Below, piece by piece: positions 7,840 to 16,931 of a stretch of DNA of 64,000 bases; the first letter of the stretch is position 1; each line of letters opens with the position of its first letter. The stretch comes from an uncultured Bacteroidales bacterium (GTDB lineage: Bacteria > Bacteroidota > Bacteroidia > Bacteroidales > F082): positions 92,619-156,618 of the forward strand of contig CAMJHP010000001.1 in assembly GCA_946405575.1 (NCBI GenBank), written 5' to 3'. A program made the translations under genes and the position numbers. Below the pieces are notes generated by a model, which saw only the letters and a program-made list of their open reading frames with translations, searched no databases and was not told where the DNA came from.

Positions 7840-9420
7840 ATGAAAACACGTTTTTTATTGTTCTTTCTGTTGGGCTGCCTCTTTTCTAAAGCCCAAAACA
7901 TTGAAGTAAATGGCTTGCAATCAGGTGTTTGGGAAGCTGATACGGTTTTCGTCACAGGCAATGTCGTTGTTCAGAATTCGTTGGACATTGTTCCTGGAAC
8001 CACCGTTATCTTCAATGGTCATTATGGAATCAGCATCGAAGATGGAGCCATGATGAACGCTCTTGGGGCGGAAAACGATTCCATCCTTTTTACTATAGTC
8101 GATACCACCGGATTTCACTTCTTCAACCTAGGCCGAGGTGGCTGGAATGGCATCCGCATAGAAAAAGCTGGTAGATGTAAATTTGATTACTGTCGTTTTC
8201 AATATGGCAAAGCCGCCCTTGATAATGACCAAGACGGCGGTGCCTTGCGCATCTTCAACTGCGACAATGTGGAAATCAGCCACAGCACCTTGTTTTGCAA
8301 CTTCTCGCGCGAACATGGAGGTGCATTGAATGCTGAATGGTCGAAAATAATGATACACGATTGTGAAGTGAATAACAATTTGACTTACACAGAATTGGAC
8401 ACAGTTTACTTTATGTATGGCGGAGGCCTACGTTTCATCAACTGCGAGGTAGACATCACCGACACGGACTTCCGTTACAATAATGGTCAAAGTGCCATCG
8501 GCGGGGCTTTGAGCCTTGATAGCTGTTCTGTCAACATCGACCGCTGCCGATTTGAGTACAATTATGGCATCAACGGGGGCGGACTCTACCTGATTCGGTG
8601 TTACGACAACCCTTGCAGTATCACCAACTCGCTTTTTGCCAACAACATATCGGGGCACTTTGGCGGTGGCTTTGCCATCAGCGACTCCTCGCCTTTGGTC
8701 AGCAATCTCACTGTGGTCAACAACCTATCCATCGGCGTCAATTGTGGCGGCATCTTCTTCTATCAGCAGAGTTCACCCCAAGTATGGAACTGCCTAATAT
8801 ATGGCAACGCCAACAACATCCCGTTGGACGAACCCGTTCAAATGTGGTCTTGGACCTACGACGGTTATGCGCCTGAGTTTCACAACTGTCTGGTTCAGTA
8901 TGGTTTAGATAATATCTCAAATTATGAAGTTATTAACACTTATGAGAACTGCATCAACGAAGACCCTCTCTTCGCTGACCCTGATAATGAGAATTACCGA
9001 CTGAGTTCCGAAAGTCCATGCATCAACGCCGGCTCGCTTATGACACCTGCTGATATTCTCAACGGCCTCGACTTGGATGGCCACCATCGGGTCAGCAACA
9101 ACCGTATTGATATAGGTGCCTACGAATTCGACTTCACGGGCGTTCAAGAAACTGCTCAAAAAGAAAACTTTATCCGCATTGTTGGCAATCCCGTTACCAT
9201 TTCAAGTTACGCCGAAATCGAGTTTGACAACGAGAATTGTTTGATGGCAAGCATTTATTCCATAGATGGGAAAGCGTTGATTAACAAGGATTTGGGATAT
9301 ACCCAAAAGGGCATTAACCGTCTCGAAATTGGAGAGATGTTTTCCTCGTTGTCCGCAGGAACCTATTTGTTTGTTGTTAAAACTGCTGAAAAAGCATTTG
9401 TAGCCAAAGTCGTTAAATGA
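7840..9420 (+). CDS. T9SS-secreted right-handed beta-helix protein
   Basis: 526 residues. The signal peptide MKTRFLLFFLLGCLFSKAQ is followed by a parallel beta-helix of repeated short strands (about residues 30-390; for example ISHSTLFCNFSREHGGAL and GGALSLDSCSVNIDRCRFEYN). The segment NYRLSSESPCINAGS and the IDIGAYEF ending are typical of the choice-of-anchor/beta-helix family. The C-terminal 80 residues look like a T9SS sorting domain (IYSIDGKALINK, LSAGTYLFVVKT). It is probably a surface or released polysaccharide-binding or lyase-like protein; no catalytic residues are identified. An upstream TTG start at 7810 is rejected because it overlaps the promoter. Confidence 0.85.
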   Translation: MKTRFLLFFLLGCLFSKAQNIEVNGLQSGVWEADTVFVTGNVVVQNSLDIVPGTTVIFNGHYGISIEDGAMMNALGAENDSILFTIVDTTGFHFFNLGRGGWNGIRIEKAGRCKFDYCRFQYGKAALDNDQDGGALRIFNCDNVEISHSTLFCNFSREHGGALNAEWSKIMIHDCEVNNNLTYTELDTVYFMYGGGLRFINCEVDITDTDFRYNNGQSAIGGALSLDSCSVNIDRCRFEYNYGINGGGLYLIRCYDNPCSITNSLFANNISGHFGGGFAISDSSPLVSNLTVVNNLSIGVNCGGIFFYQQSSPQVWNCLIYGNANNIPLDEPVQMWSWTYDGYAPEFHNCLVQYGLDNISNYEVINTYENCINEDPLFADPDNENYRLSSESPCINAGSLMTPADILNGLDLDGHHRVSNNRIDIGAYEFDFTGVQETAQKENFIRIVGNPVTISSYAEIEFDNENCLMASIYSIDGKALINKDLGYTQKGINRLEIGEMFSSLSAGTYLFVVKTAEKAFVAKVVK

Positions 9421-9424
9421 TTGC

Positions 9425-9490
9425 CTTGTAGGGCTGTCACACTGTGGCAGCCGCAATGTTTCGGCTGCCGTAATACGACAATCCTACAAG
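9425..9490. repeat. Intergenic structured element with competing hairpins
   Basis: An 8-bp outer stem (CTTGTAGG 9425-9432 with CCTACAAG 9483-9490) encloses two alternative hairpins. One is GGCTGTCACA/TGTGGCAGCC with one mismatch (9432-9452); the other is GGCAGCCG/CGGCTGCC (9446-9469). They share 9446-9452, so they cannot form together. It lies between convergent genes and overlaps the stop of the minus-strand gene. No T-tract follows, so it is not a standard terminator. Confidence 0.5.
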
Positions 9491-10116
9491 CCTGTTTTTA
9501 TAGCCTCGTCGTAAAATTGCCGTCTTTGTTCGCGACTGACTTTGTATTTTTTGTATTGCCCAGTCTCGAGGTTGCAGTCGAACAGCGTTTGGATTTGTGA
9601 GATAAAGAGGCGTGAATAAAATAGATTTTGGTAGGCCTGCTTCTCCATCATAAAGGTAATGGTCTGCTTGATTTGATTTAGGTCCAAATCTTCTTTGGTG
9701 AAAACGAAGAGGCCAAACTCATTGAATTCACCATAAAAGCCATTATTCACCTTATCCATCTTGATTTCGAGAATGCGCTTCAGAGGCAAAGCCAACGACC
9801 AGAATTCATACTCGTTGCGACCGATGAGTGTGCCGTCACCCAAACCATAGGCATAACCGCTTTGGTTGATATGACGCAAGTCTTCTGCATTCACCTCCTT
9901 GACATCTTCGCCAGCCATCTCATTGACTAGGGCATTGGCCACGTTTTTGTTTTCGCGGATGGCTCGTGTCACTTCGATACCGATACTTTGTTCCTCATCC
10001 TGCAAGTCAGGCCGGTCGCGGTTGACCAAATGGGCATAATGCTCGCCCAGCAGTGTGGCCAACGAAACCATGGCATAACGCTCAAAGAAACAGGTATCGA
10101 ATTTCGGGGTCAGCAT
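9484..10116 (-). CDS. Hypothetical cytoplasmic protein
   Basis: 210 residues with no signal peptide or membrane segment. I do not recognise the family. It contains a motif-like stretch SGYAYGLGDGTLIGRNEYEF and an acidic middle (DVKEVNAEDLRH). The composition is normal for a soluble mixed alpha/beta protein. It begins 12 bases after the stop of the esterase gene at 10129 and is probably co-transcribed with it, the only clue to context. The C-terminal stop overlaps the structured intergenic element at 9425-9490. Confidence 0.7.
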   Translation of the reverse strand: MLTPKFDTCFFERYAMVSLATLLGEHYAHLVNRDRPDLQDEEQSIGIEVTRAIRENKNVANALVNEMAGEDVKEVNAEDLRHINQSGYAYGLGDGTLIGRNEYEFWSLALPLKRILEIKMDKVNNGFYGEFNEFGLFVFTKEDLDLNQIKQTITFMMEKQAYQNLFYSRLFISQIQTLFDCNLETGQYKKYKVSREQRRQFYDEAIKTGL

Positions 10117-10128
10117 CGGTTTTACATT

Positions 10129-11232
10129 TTATTTTGTCAGTAATAGTTTCTGTACTTTACCGTTTTCGCCTTTGATGAAATACAAGCCTTCGGGAAGGTC
10201 GCCCAAATCGATTCGATGAGTGCCAGGCGTCAAATTGTATTTGGCCACTGAACGGCCTTGCAAATCCATCACTTCGAGGTTTGTAGCGGCTTCTACTTTA
10301 ATGGAGAAACAGCCTGAAGTCGGGTTGGGCCAAAGATCCAAATGATGATCCTCAGATTCGGCGATGCCCTCGCCTCCTCCACCATTGCCAACGAAAAACT
10401 TGTGTATTTCGGTCATATAACCGATGTCGTATTGGTTTTCGCTCATATACCAATTGTGATTGCCGCCAATAACCTTGATGTGTTGCAGTTCGGCATCACC
10501 CTCGTAAGTATATCGCACAAAACGCAATCCATCGTTTTTGAGATCGGGGAAGGTGTCGATGACGGGTTCGCCGACACAACCGTTGGCATTTTTCCAATAA
10601 TCAAGAATAGCATCGACGCTGAGTCCCAAGTTACCACCAAAGTATTGCGAATTGCCATCGTAACCCACCACAGGATCCGTAGTGCCATGAATGTGCAACA
10701 TCCTCACGGGTGCTACGGCCGTTTGATTCGCCATGGAATGCGTAATCAGTCCGCTGACAGGTGCACAAGCGGTGATGCGATCACCATACTCGATGGCCAT
10801 GCGATGCGTCATGAAACCGCCCATCGAAAAGCCCGTGAAGAAGACACTGTCTAGATTTATGGGATATTGCTCGGCCAATGAATCAAGAAGCGCCATCAAG
10901 AAGCCTGAGTCATCGATGCTGCTTGCCATCAGTCCAGCATTCCACATGGTTGCACCCGACTGAGATAATGCTTGAGGAATCACAACTGCCCATTGAAACT
11001 CATCGGCCACCTGTTGGAAATGGAACTCATTGTCCAACCGAGTGATGTTGTCGCCCAAACCATGCAAGAAATACAGGATGGGCATCGTCTCAGAATGGTT
11101 TTCTGGTATCTTAATGAGATATTGCCGCTGCGTGCCTTGCCATTCAAAAGTCTGAATCTGTGAGAAGAGTTGACCGCAAAGCAGTAGAAAAGCTGATAAC
11201 ACACTGATTTTAAATATGTTTCTTGTTTTCAT
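10129..11232 (-). CDS. Secreted esterase/PHB-depolymerase-like with T9SS sorting domain
   Basis: 367 residues. The signal peptide ends near LLLCGQLFSQ. The alpha/beta-hydrolase core resembles LpqC/feruloyl-esterase-type polyhydroxybutyrate depolymerases. It shows an oxyanion region YFLHGLGDN, the nucleophile elbow GFSMGG, an acid in HGTTDPVVGYDG and a histidine in GGNHNWY. The C-terminal 75 residues (WPNPTSGCFSIKVE, LPEGLYFIKGENGKVQKLLL) form a T9SS type A sorting domain. It probably hydrolyses ester bonds in extracellular plant or polymer substrates; the substrate is not determined. It has its own -7 element at 11262-11269. Confidence 0.85.
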   Translation of the reverse strand: MKTRNIFKISVLSAFLLLCGQLFSQIQTFEWQGTQRQYLIKIPENHSETMPILYFLHGLGDNITRLDNEFHFQQVADEFQWAVVIPQALSQSGATMWNAGLMASSIDDSGFLMALLDSLAEQYPINLDSVFFTGFSMGGFMTHRMAIEYGDRITACAPVSGLITHSMANQTAVAPVRMLHIHGTTDPVVGYDGNSQYFGGNLGLSVDAILDYWKNANGCVGEPVIDTFPDLKNDGLRFVRYTYEGDAELQHIKVIGGNHNWYMSENQYDIGYMTEIHKFFVGNGGGGEGIAESEDHHLDLWPNPTSGCFSIKVEAATNLEVMDLQGRSVAKYNLTPGTHRIDLGDLPEGLYFIKGENGKVQKLLLTK

Positions 11233-11261
11233 AGTGATAAATGCGATTGGATTATTTTTGG

Positions 11262-11269
11262 CAAAGATA
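11262..11269 (-). promoter_or_regulatory. -7 element of the esterase gene
   Basis: The minus strand reads TATCTTTG, about 30 bases upstream of the ATG at 11232, matching TAnnTTTG. Confidence 0.5.
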
Positions 11270-11278
11270 CGCTTTTTC

Positions 11279-12316
11279 CTATTGCTTGACTATTCTTTTG
11301 ACTACAATTCCTTGATGCGTAACCACTTTGAGAAGATAGACGCCAGTGGGCATCCCGTCCAACGAAAGACGAGTGGTGCCTTGTGCGGTTTTGTGCAAAA
11401 GGATTCTATTATCGACACTGAAAAGAAAAATGTCGGCTTTTATCCCTTCAGGCAAATGAAGCGTCACTTCACCACGGGTCGGATTCGGGCTAACATCAAT
11501 CTCAGGAGCTTGTCCATCGATAGGCAACGCACTCGGCACTGGACGCTGCCATTTCCACAACGAGTCGTAAACCACATCATGAACGGCCGAACGAATGTGA
11601 TGAGCTGTCTTCGGACTTAAACCTACTTCGTATGTAATGCTGTCAGGGTCGCGACCAAACATCATGGCATAGAAAGCACAGGCGGCGGCATAGCTTCCCG
11701 CCATAGAAGGATGACTTTCATCAGACATATACAACTCTATTTCAATATGTTTGTCGCGGAGATAATGCCACACGCGACCCACGGGACACACCGAAGCATC
11801 GTTGGCCTCGGCCATATATATGTAACGCGCATAGAGCAGGCTGTCCATACCCTCGTAAGTACTCATCATAGGATACATCAAACCATATTCAGTGTCGCCA
11901 TTCTTGCGGCCCCAGGTCATATAAAACATAGCCTCGCCTTCAGGATTGAAAGCGTAGATGGAATCGACCAAACGTTCCGCAAAAGGATAGACCATCTCCT
12001 CCACCATTTCAATAGGGAAAGCCGGCAACTGGCTCTGTTCCTGCAGCACCACGAAATCCCATCCGCCTTGACAAATCTTGTCCATCGAAGCGTTGGAACA
12101 ATGCATCTCGAAGGTGCAAGCACCAGGTATATTGCTTGCATATACCAACTCATCGCCCATACTTTGTGCTATGTCGGCCACCATCCGAGGCAACTCGTTA
12201 ACCGAAGTGTAGCTGTTGCCCGCAAAAAACACCCGTTTGCTTTGTTGCGCCCACAGCGGTCCACAGCAAAGCAAAACAATAAGTATAATGCTGATTTTAA
12301 TGCAGTTAGTCTTCAT
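11279..12316 (-). CDS. Secreted SGNH-hydrolase-like protein with T9SS domain
   Basis: 345 residues. The signal peptide ends near CCGPLWAQQ. The SGNH-like block I is VFFAGNSYTSVNELP, with Ser as the candidate nucleophile. A block V-like motif, SDESHPSMAGSYAAA, supplies Asp and His. This layout resembles the DUF4886 group of putative acetyl-esterases. The C-terminal sorting domain includes VSPNPTRGEVTLHL and MPTGVYLLKVVTHQGIVVKRI. The ATG overlaps the stop of the upstream GNAT gene as ATGA, so translation is likely coupled. It is the last gene of the S41-SstT-GNAT operon. The substrate is unknown. Confidence 0.8.
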   Translation of the reverse strand: MKTNCIKISIILIVLLCCGPLWAQQSKRVFFAGNSYTSVNELPRMVADIAQSMGDELVYASNIPGACTFEMHCSNASMDKICQGGWDFVVLQEQSQLPAFPIEMVEEMVYPFAERLVDSIYAFNPEGEAMFYMTWGRKNGDTEYGLMYPMMSTYEGMDSLLYARYIYMAEANDASVCPVGRVWHYLRDKHIEIELYMSDESHPSMAGSYAAACAFYAMMFGRDPDSITYEVGLSPKTAHHIRSAVHDVVYDSLWKWQRPVPSALPIDGQAPEIDVSPNPTRGEVTLHLPEGIKADIFLFSVDNRILLHKTAQGTTRLSLDGMPTGVYLLKVVTHQGIVVKRIVKQ

Positions 12317-12831
12317 CGTTTGATTTCCAGCCTCATCACTCGTGTCGGTTTTGTCGTCCCCGTCAGTTTCTCGTCGATGCATGTCTCACCAGTAGGCTTG
12401 AACCCGCATTTCTCCATCACTTTTCCTGAGGCTGGATTGTCGAAATAATGGCTGCTGATCAGCGATTTGATGTCTGTTGTCTTACGAATATGGTCGAGCA
12501 TTAATGCAAGAGCTTCCGTGCAGATGCCTTGGTTCCAATAGGGTTTGCCCACCCAATAGCCCACCAATGGCTCGCCTTCTCGTGCCGGGAGCTCACTTTC
12601 GGGCGCAAGCAAATAGCCTATTGCACCGATGGCTTCGCCTGTCGCTTTGAGTTCAATAGCCCAATTGGTGTTGTTATGAAACACAGTGTGGATAATCTCC
12701 AGGCTCTCTTCCACACTCTTATGCGGTGGCCAGCCGGCACGAGGACCGACATCAGGGTCGGAGGCGTATTTGAAAAGTGCAGCCGCGTCATCATCGCGCC
12801 AGGGGCGGAGTAAGATTCTCTCGGTTTCCAT
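12313..12831 (-). CDS. GNAT N-acetyltransferase (RimJ/RimL-like)
   Basis: 172 residues. It starts with the typical METERILLRPWRDDDAAALFKYASDPDVG, which is how RimJ/RimL-type GNAT enzymes begin. The acetyl-CoA binding region is YWNQGICTEALALMLDHI, and the C-terminal NPASGKVMEKCGFKPTGE strand is conserved in the group. It transfers acetyl from acetyl-CoA to an amine, possibly a protein N-terminus or a small molecule; the target is unknown. It starts 6 bases after the SstT-like gene and overlaps the SGNH gene by 4 bases. Confidence 0.85.
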   Translation of the reverse strand: METERILLRPWRDDDAAALFKYASDPDVGPRAGWPPHKSVEESLEIIHTVFHNNTNWAIELKATGEAIGAIGYLLAPESELPAREGEPLVGYWVGKPYWNQGICTEALALMLDHIRKTTDIKSLISSHYFDNPASGKVMEKCGFKPTGETCIDEKLTGTTKPTRVMRLEIKR

Positions 12832-12837
12832 TTTTTA

Positions 12838-14067
12838 TCATTTGTTTTGTCTTTTCTTCCTATCGTAGTATTCTGCCGTAGCCGTGAAGAACACATCACC
12901 ACTACTGTTCAGTGCGGTCTCGACTGAGTCTTGAACCACGCCGATGATGAAGCCGACGGCGACTGCTTGCATGGCCACATCATTGCCGATGCCAAAGAAT
13001 GAGCAGGCCATAGGAATGAGCAGCAATGATCCACCAGCCACACCTGAGGCACCGCAGGCGCCGAGGGTGGCGACGAGTCCCAAAAAGACCGCCGAGGCAA
13101 AACTGACCTCCACACCCACGGTATGCGCCACGGCGAGTGCAAAGACAGTAATAGTCACAGCGGCACCATCCATATTAATGGTGGCACCCAAAGGGATGCT
13201 CACGGAATAGAAATCTTCGTCAAGGTTGAGTTTCTTGCACAAAGCCATGTTGATGGGAATGTTGGCCGCCGATGAGCGTGTGAAGAAAGCACTCAGTCCA
13301 CTTTCTTTCAAACAGGTGAACAAAAGCGGATAAGGGTTTTTGCGCAGCATCGCAAAGGAAATAAGCGGATTGAAAACCAAGGTGTTGACCAACATACAAC
13401 CCACCAAGAGAAGCAGCAGGTGACCGTAAGTGGTGAAGACTTCAAGGCCGTTTTCCGATACCGTTGTAAAGACCAGTCCTAGAATACCGAACGGCGCAAA
13501 CTCAATGATCCATTTCACCACTTTGGAGATAATCGTGGCAAAATCGTGGACCATAGCAATGGTAGATTTATTGGCTAACTTCTTGAGGGCAATGCCGATG
13601 ATGATGGACCAAAACAAGATGGCGATGTAGTTGGCATTGGCGATGGCCATAATGGGGTTGGCCAGCATACCCGTCAGCAGATTGGTGAACACCTCCGACA
13701 ACAAACCCACGGCTCCTTCCATCTCGGTCACCTTGCCCAGCTGCAAAGTCACGGGGAACATGAAACTACCCACCACAGCACAGAAGGCCGCGATGAAAGT
13801 GCTCAGCATATATACTGAAATCAAGGCGGCAAAACGATGTCCGTGCCCTTTGCCCGCCTTGGCGATGGAAGAAGTCACCAACACCGCCACCAATACGGGA
13901 GCGATACCTTTCAAGGCACTGACGAACATCCTGCCAAGGATACCGATGCCTGTCCACGAAGGCACTAGCAAACCCAACAGCGCACCGATAATCAATCCAA
14001 TAAAGATACGCAACATCAGGCTGACGTTGGTGTATTTCTTTATGATGTATGTGGGCTTATTCATCAT
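12838..14067 (-). CDS. sstT: SstT-like Na+/serine-threonine symporter
   Basis: 409 residues of the dicarboxylate/amino acid:cation symporter (DAACS) family. Characteristic motifs are RSSAANIPINMALCKKL (HP1 tip serines) and SIPLGATINMDGAAVTI (TM7 NMDG motif). The closest recognisable member is the serine/threonine transporter SstT, with about eight transmembrane helices and two hairpins in the inner membrane. ATG codons at 14067 and 14064 are adjacent; the first lies two bases after the S41 peptidase stop. Pairing with a peptidase suggests uptake of released amino acids, but this is inferred from position only. Confidence 0.85.
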   Translation of the reverse strand: MMNKPTYIIKKYTNVSLMLRIFIGLIIGALLGLLVPSWTGIGILGRMFVSALKGIAPVLVAVLVTSSIAKAGKGHGHRFAALISVYMLSTFIAAFCAVVGSFMFPVTLQLGKVTEMEGAVGLLSEVFTNLLTGMLANPIMAIANANYIAILFWSIIIGIALKKLANKSTIAMVHDFATIISKVVKWIIEFAPFGILGLVFTTVSENGLEVFTTYGHLLLLLVGCMLVNTLVFNPLISFAMLRKNPYPLLFTCLKESGLSAFFTRSSAANIPINMALCKKLNLDEDFYSVSIPLGATINMDGAAVTITVFALAVAHTVGVEVSFASAVFLGLVATLGACGASGVAGGSLLLIPMACSFFGIGNDVAMQAVAVGFIIGVVQDSVETALNSSGDVFFTATAEYYDRKKRQNK

Positions 14068-14069
14068 AA

Positions 14070-14951
14070 TTACCATATTTCTTGATTGTTAAGCCACTCC
14101 AAAGCATTCTCAAAAGGTGTTTCCGTCCACACATCAGGAGCAATGGGGTCGTCACAAAAAGCTTCTCCCGTGCGGGCAATGTCTTCGCCAATGGTGAGCA
14201 CAAGTTGTGAACCACCAGGAAGCGCAAAAGGTTGATTGCAAGAGCAATAACCCGCTGTAGGCGAGCCAAAGGTGCGCGTATTGGTCAACCCTCTGAAGCA
14301 AATCAGGACGGCTTCGCCCGAGCTGCCTGTCCAATCGTCGGTCAGCAGGGCGACAGGGCAATTGATGGGTGCTTGTTTTTCCAATCCAACCGTTTGCAAG
14401 ACAAAGAAATTGTTGACACTCATTGGTCTTGTACGCGAAGAGAATTTCAAGATGACATCATCAGGAAGGAAGCGATGCACTGCAGCAATCATCGGATACA
14501 TATTGCCGCCTCGGTTGCCACGTAGGTCGATAATGGCACCTTGTAAGGCGTCGGGAAGGTCGTTAAGCACCGTGTTGGCGTATTTAAGGCCCTCATCCGA
14601 ATTTCCAGAGAATGCTGGTAACTTGATGAAAGCAATGTTGTTTTCCAGCAATTCAACCGTCGGCATTTTCCAAGAGGAAGTGTCGTTCACTGTCACTTCA
14701 TCGGTAGTCATCAGGTAGGTATGCTTACCTCCTGCCACCTTGCCCGCTTGGACGACAATTTCTTGTGCCTCATCAAGACTTGATGGCTTTGCCGAGAGCG
14801 CTTCTTGTTTGGCTTTTTCCCATTCAGGTCCTTGGGCAAAGATGCCGTGTTTGTCCATAATGCGTACGGCTTTCTTGACATACTTTGCGTTCGGGTCGGT
14901 GCAGGAGGATAGGACAAGGAGAGTCAGTAATAGGATTAGGGTTTTTCGCAT
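14070..14951 (-). CDS. S41-family peptidase lipoprotein
   Basis: 293 residues. The N-terminus MRKTLILLLTLLVLSSC has a lipobox, placing it in a membrane with Cys17 lipidated. The S41 (tail-specific protease) core is visible: IKLPAFSGNSDEGLKYAN, IIDLRGNRGGNMYPMIAAV, and the nucleophile region TGSSGEAVLICFRG, then TFGSPTAGYCSCNQPFALPGG. No PDZ domain is evident, so it is a short form of the family. It is the first gene of a four-gene operon with sstT, GNAT and the SGNH hydrolase. Confidence 0.8.
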   Translation of the reverse strand: MRKTLILLLTLLVLSSCTDPNAKYVKKAVRIMDKHGIFAQGPEWEKAKQEALSAKPSSLDEAQEIVVQAGKVAGGKHTYLMTTDEVTVNDTSSWKMPTVELLENNIAFIKLPAFSGNSDEGLKYANTVLNDLPDALQGAIIDLRGNRGGNMYPMIAAVHRFLPDDVILKFSSRTRPMSVNNFFVLQTVGLEKQAPINCPVALLTDDWTGSSGEAVLICFRGLTNTRTFGSPTAGYCSCNQPFALPGGSQLVLTIGEDIARTGEAFCDDPIAPDVWTETPFENALEWLNNQEIW

Positions 14952-14969
14952 GATAAGAAAATTTGATTG

Positions 14970-14977
14970 CAAAAATA
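14970..14977 (-). promoter_or_regulatory. -7 element of the S41-SstT-GNAT-SGNH operon
   Basis: The minus strand reads TATTTTTG, 18 bases upstream of the ATG at 14951. Confidence 0.55.
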
Positions 14978-15027
14978 CAGTATAAGCCTTGTTCCCGCAA
15001 GTTTTTGGGATATTTGTGAAAGAATTC

Positions 15028-15035
15028 TATCTTTG
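15028..15035 (+). promoter_or_regulatory. -7 element before a small ORF
   Basis: TATCTTTG followed by CAG matches the consensus exactly and points at the small ORF starting at 15062. Confidence 0.45.
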
Positions 15036-15061
15036 CAGTGTAAAAGCGACGAATCATCTGC

Positions 15062-15268
15062 ATGAAAAGAGAAACCTACGAAGCACAGAAAGCCTTTGCT
15101 GGCGAGAAGAAGCCATCTATGCTTCGCCGCTGTGTAGGCATAACTGTCAAATCTAATACCCACTATACCCCTTCCCTACTGGAATTGGCCGACACGGTAG
15201 GCAGCGACCGACCAATTTGCTCATCACTTGTGACAGCTATTTCGACCATTGTTTTTTTTGCACTATAA
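15062..15268 (+). CDS. Possible small gene or gene remnant
   Basis: 68 residues beginning MKRETYEAQKAFAGEKKPSM, with no family I recognise. Support is a consensus -7 element at 15028-15035 and an ATG 26 bases after it. The N-terminal 20 residues look protein-like (charged, helix-prone), but the rest is less convincing and it ends in a hydrophobic tail STIVFFAL. It could be the 5' end of a decayed gene. It occupies the otherwise gene-free 14952-15326 interval, in which I see nothing else. Confidence 0.3.
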   Translation: MKRETYEAQKAFAGEKKPSMLRRCVGITVKSNTHYTPSLLELADTVGSDRPICSSLVTAISTIVFFAL

Positions 15269-15326
15269 CCTCCGATTAAACGCTATATATCACTTGGATT
15301 GGAAAGGGACCCACATTGAGCTCTAC

Positions 15327-16862
15327 TCATTCCCTCAAGACCCAATCAATATCCTTATTGATAGCCTCGTCAATGGTTATATTTGACAAGGCGGCTTTTT
15401 CCCTAATGGAATTCAGCCATTCTTCGTTCTCAAGCATTTGCCTTCGGATACGATCACGCTCTGGATTATTGATTTCCATAAGTACCTTGTCGATACGACT
15501 GTTGCGGCATTCGGGAACAGCAGCTCCATTGAACTCATCAAAATAAAGCCCTGGCTGACTCATCAACAAGTATCGCGCATTGTCTTCAATGGACTGCTCC
15601 ACATCCAGTCCGTTGGCAATGGCATTTTGCTCGATACTGCCATACCATTCCGGTGTGTTCCTGATATCCTCCTTGATTTTCTCGACCTTATTTTCCACAA
15701 TGCCTTCATCGAAATAAAAAGCGCAAAGCGCATTTGTCAAAAAATTACGGTTCAAATCATATAAGTTGTTCGCAGAATAAAGCAGCATTACTACATCTGT
15801 CGATAACAATTCCCTTAACAAATCCACTTCTTTTACATTTGAATGCAAAGGATCGTCAAAAACCGTGTTGTTGTAATACCAAAAATGATGGGTGTCAAAC
15901 ATTTGATCCAAAGGTAGGCTGTACTGCCATTCCCAATAATACGAATCTCCTACCACTAGCCACTTTGGCTTCATAGCCGTTGTGTCATTATCAACCATAA
16001 CATCAACATAGTAGTTTTCATCCGTTTCAATAGGCCACATCAGATTCATCACCCCCTCAAGATCAGCGTCAGGATTACGCGTTTTGGCTAAATAGGGTAC
16101 ACTAAAAGACAAGTTATACATATTATGTCCGCTCAACGCCTCCATATAGCGAACCAAAGTGTCGGCTGCATAACAAGCCGATTGTATGCTCCAATGAAAA
16201 GAAGACTTTAGGTATAGCGGATAAGAAACTGTATCTTTTATTTGCATATAATAATTGGCGAGATTCAAATAATTAATACCCAAAGAGTCAAACAACGGAG
16301 TAAAGAATTCCATTGCCTGTACTCCTGAAGGACGGTTGTATTTCCTTTTTTTTTCCAAAAGATACTCTTCGCAGACTTTGTCTTTACAAGGCGGTAGGCA
16401 TACGAAGAAAGAAACACCTTGCTCCTTTAGAACCTTCTGAAGTTGGTACAACATAATGGCGGAAGCCCTCATTCGACGAACCACTTCCTCATTGTGCTCG
16501 CCATAATCATAAACCAATTGGTGGTCGTGGTTTCTGACCATAGCCTCATCGAAAAGCCATCTTTCCTTACCCACATATATCGATTTGTTCTGAGCCTTTC
16601 GGAACAACGACCACGACATTTGGTTGTAGCAACGGACAAGCAGCTCACGAAAACCGATGTTCTCCGACAAATACTGCTCTTCCTGCTTCTGAAACGTCCC
16701 GTTCATCCAATTCTTGAAGTTTAACTGAGGCTGCTCAACTTTTTCCGTCACACCATTCAGCGGCTTGAAATCGAACAATTTGGCATATTGCTGCACGGCA
16801 GGAAAAGCCAGTAGCATCACAGAAAGGACGAAAAGCACAGTATAAGACACCTTTTGTTTCAT
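15327..16862 (-). CDS. AlgX/AlgJ-like SGNH O-acetyltransferase-like protein
   Basis: 511 residues with an N-terminal membrane anchor or signal (YTVLFVLSVMLLAFPAVQQY). The region SIYVGKERWLFDE and the later SFFVCLPPCKD match the alginate O-acetyltransferase AlgJ/AlgX type. The serine motif is WLVVGDSYYWEW. The usual Asp-x-His reads SSFHWS, so the histidine is kept but the preceding acid is not. Family members acetylate exopolysaccharide in the periplasm, working with an MBOAT protein; none is seen here. It is last in a run of four surface-related genes and has its own -7 element at 16882-16889. The start at 16862 is chosen over 16925 for that reason. Confidence 0.7.
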   Translation of the reverse strand: MKQKVSYTVLFVLSVMLLAFPAVQQYAKLFDFKPLNGVTEKVEQPQLNFKNWMNGTFQKQEEQYLSENIGFRELLVRCYNQMSWSLFRKAQNKSIYVGKERWLFDEAMVRNHDHQLVYDYGEHNEEVVRRMRASAIMLYQLQKVLKEQGVSFFVCLPPCKDKVCEEYLLEKKRKYNRPSGVQAMEFFTPLFDSLGINYLNLANYYMQIKDTVSYPLYLKSSFHWSIQSACYAADTLVRYMEALSGHNMYNLSFSVPYLAKTRNPDADLEGVMNLMWPIETDENYYVDVMVDNDTTAMKPKWLVVGDSYYWEWQYSLPLDQMFDTHHFWYYNNTVFDDPLHSNVKEVDLLRELLSTDVVMLLYSANNLYDLNRNFLTNALCAFYFDEGIVENKVEKIKEDIRNTPEWYGSIEQNAIANGLDVEQSIEDNARYLLMSQPGLYFDEFNGAAVPECRNSRIDKVLMEINNPERDRIRRQMLENEEWLNSIREKAALSNITIDEAINKDIDWVLRE

Positions 16863-16881
16863 AATTCCAGCATCTGAACTG

Positions 16882-16889
16882 CAAAAATA
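16882..16889 (-). promoter_or_regulatory. -7 element of the AlgX-like gene
   Basis: The minus strand reads TATTTTTG, 19 bases upstream of the ATG at 16862. Confidence 0.5.
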
Positions 16890-16931
16890 CGTTTTTTTCA
16901 ATTTCATTTCATATTTGCCCCTCAAAACCGA

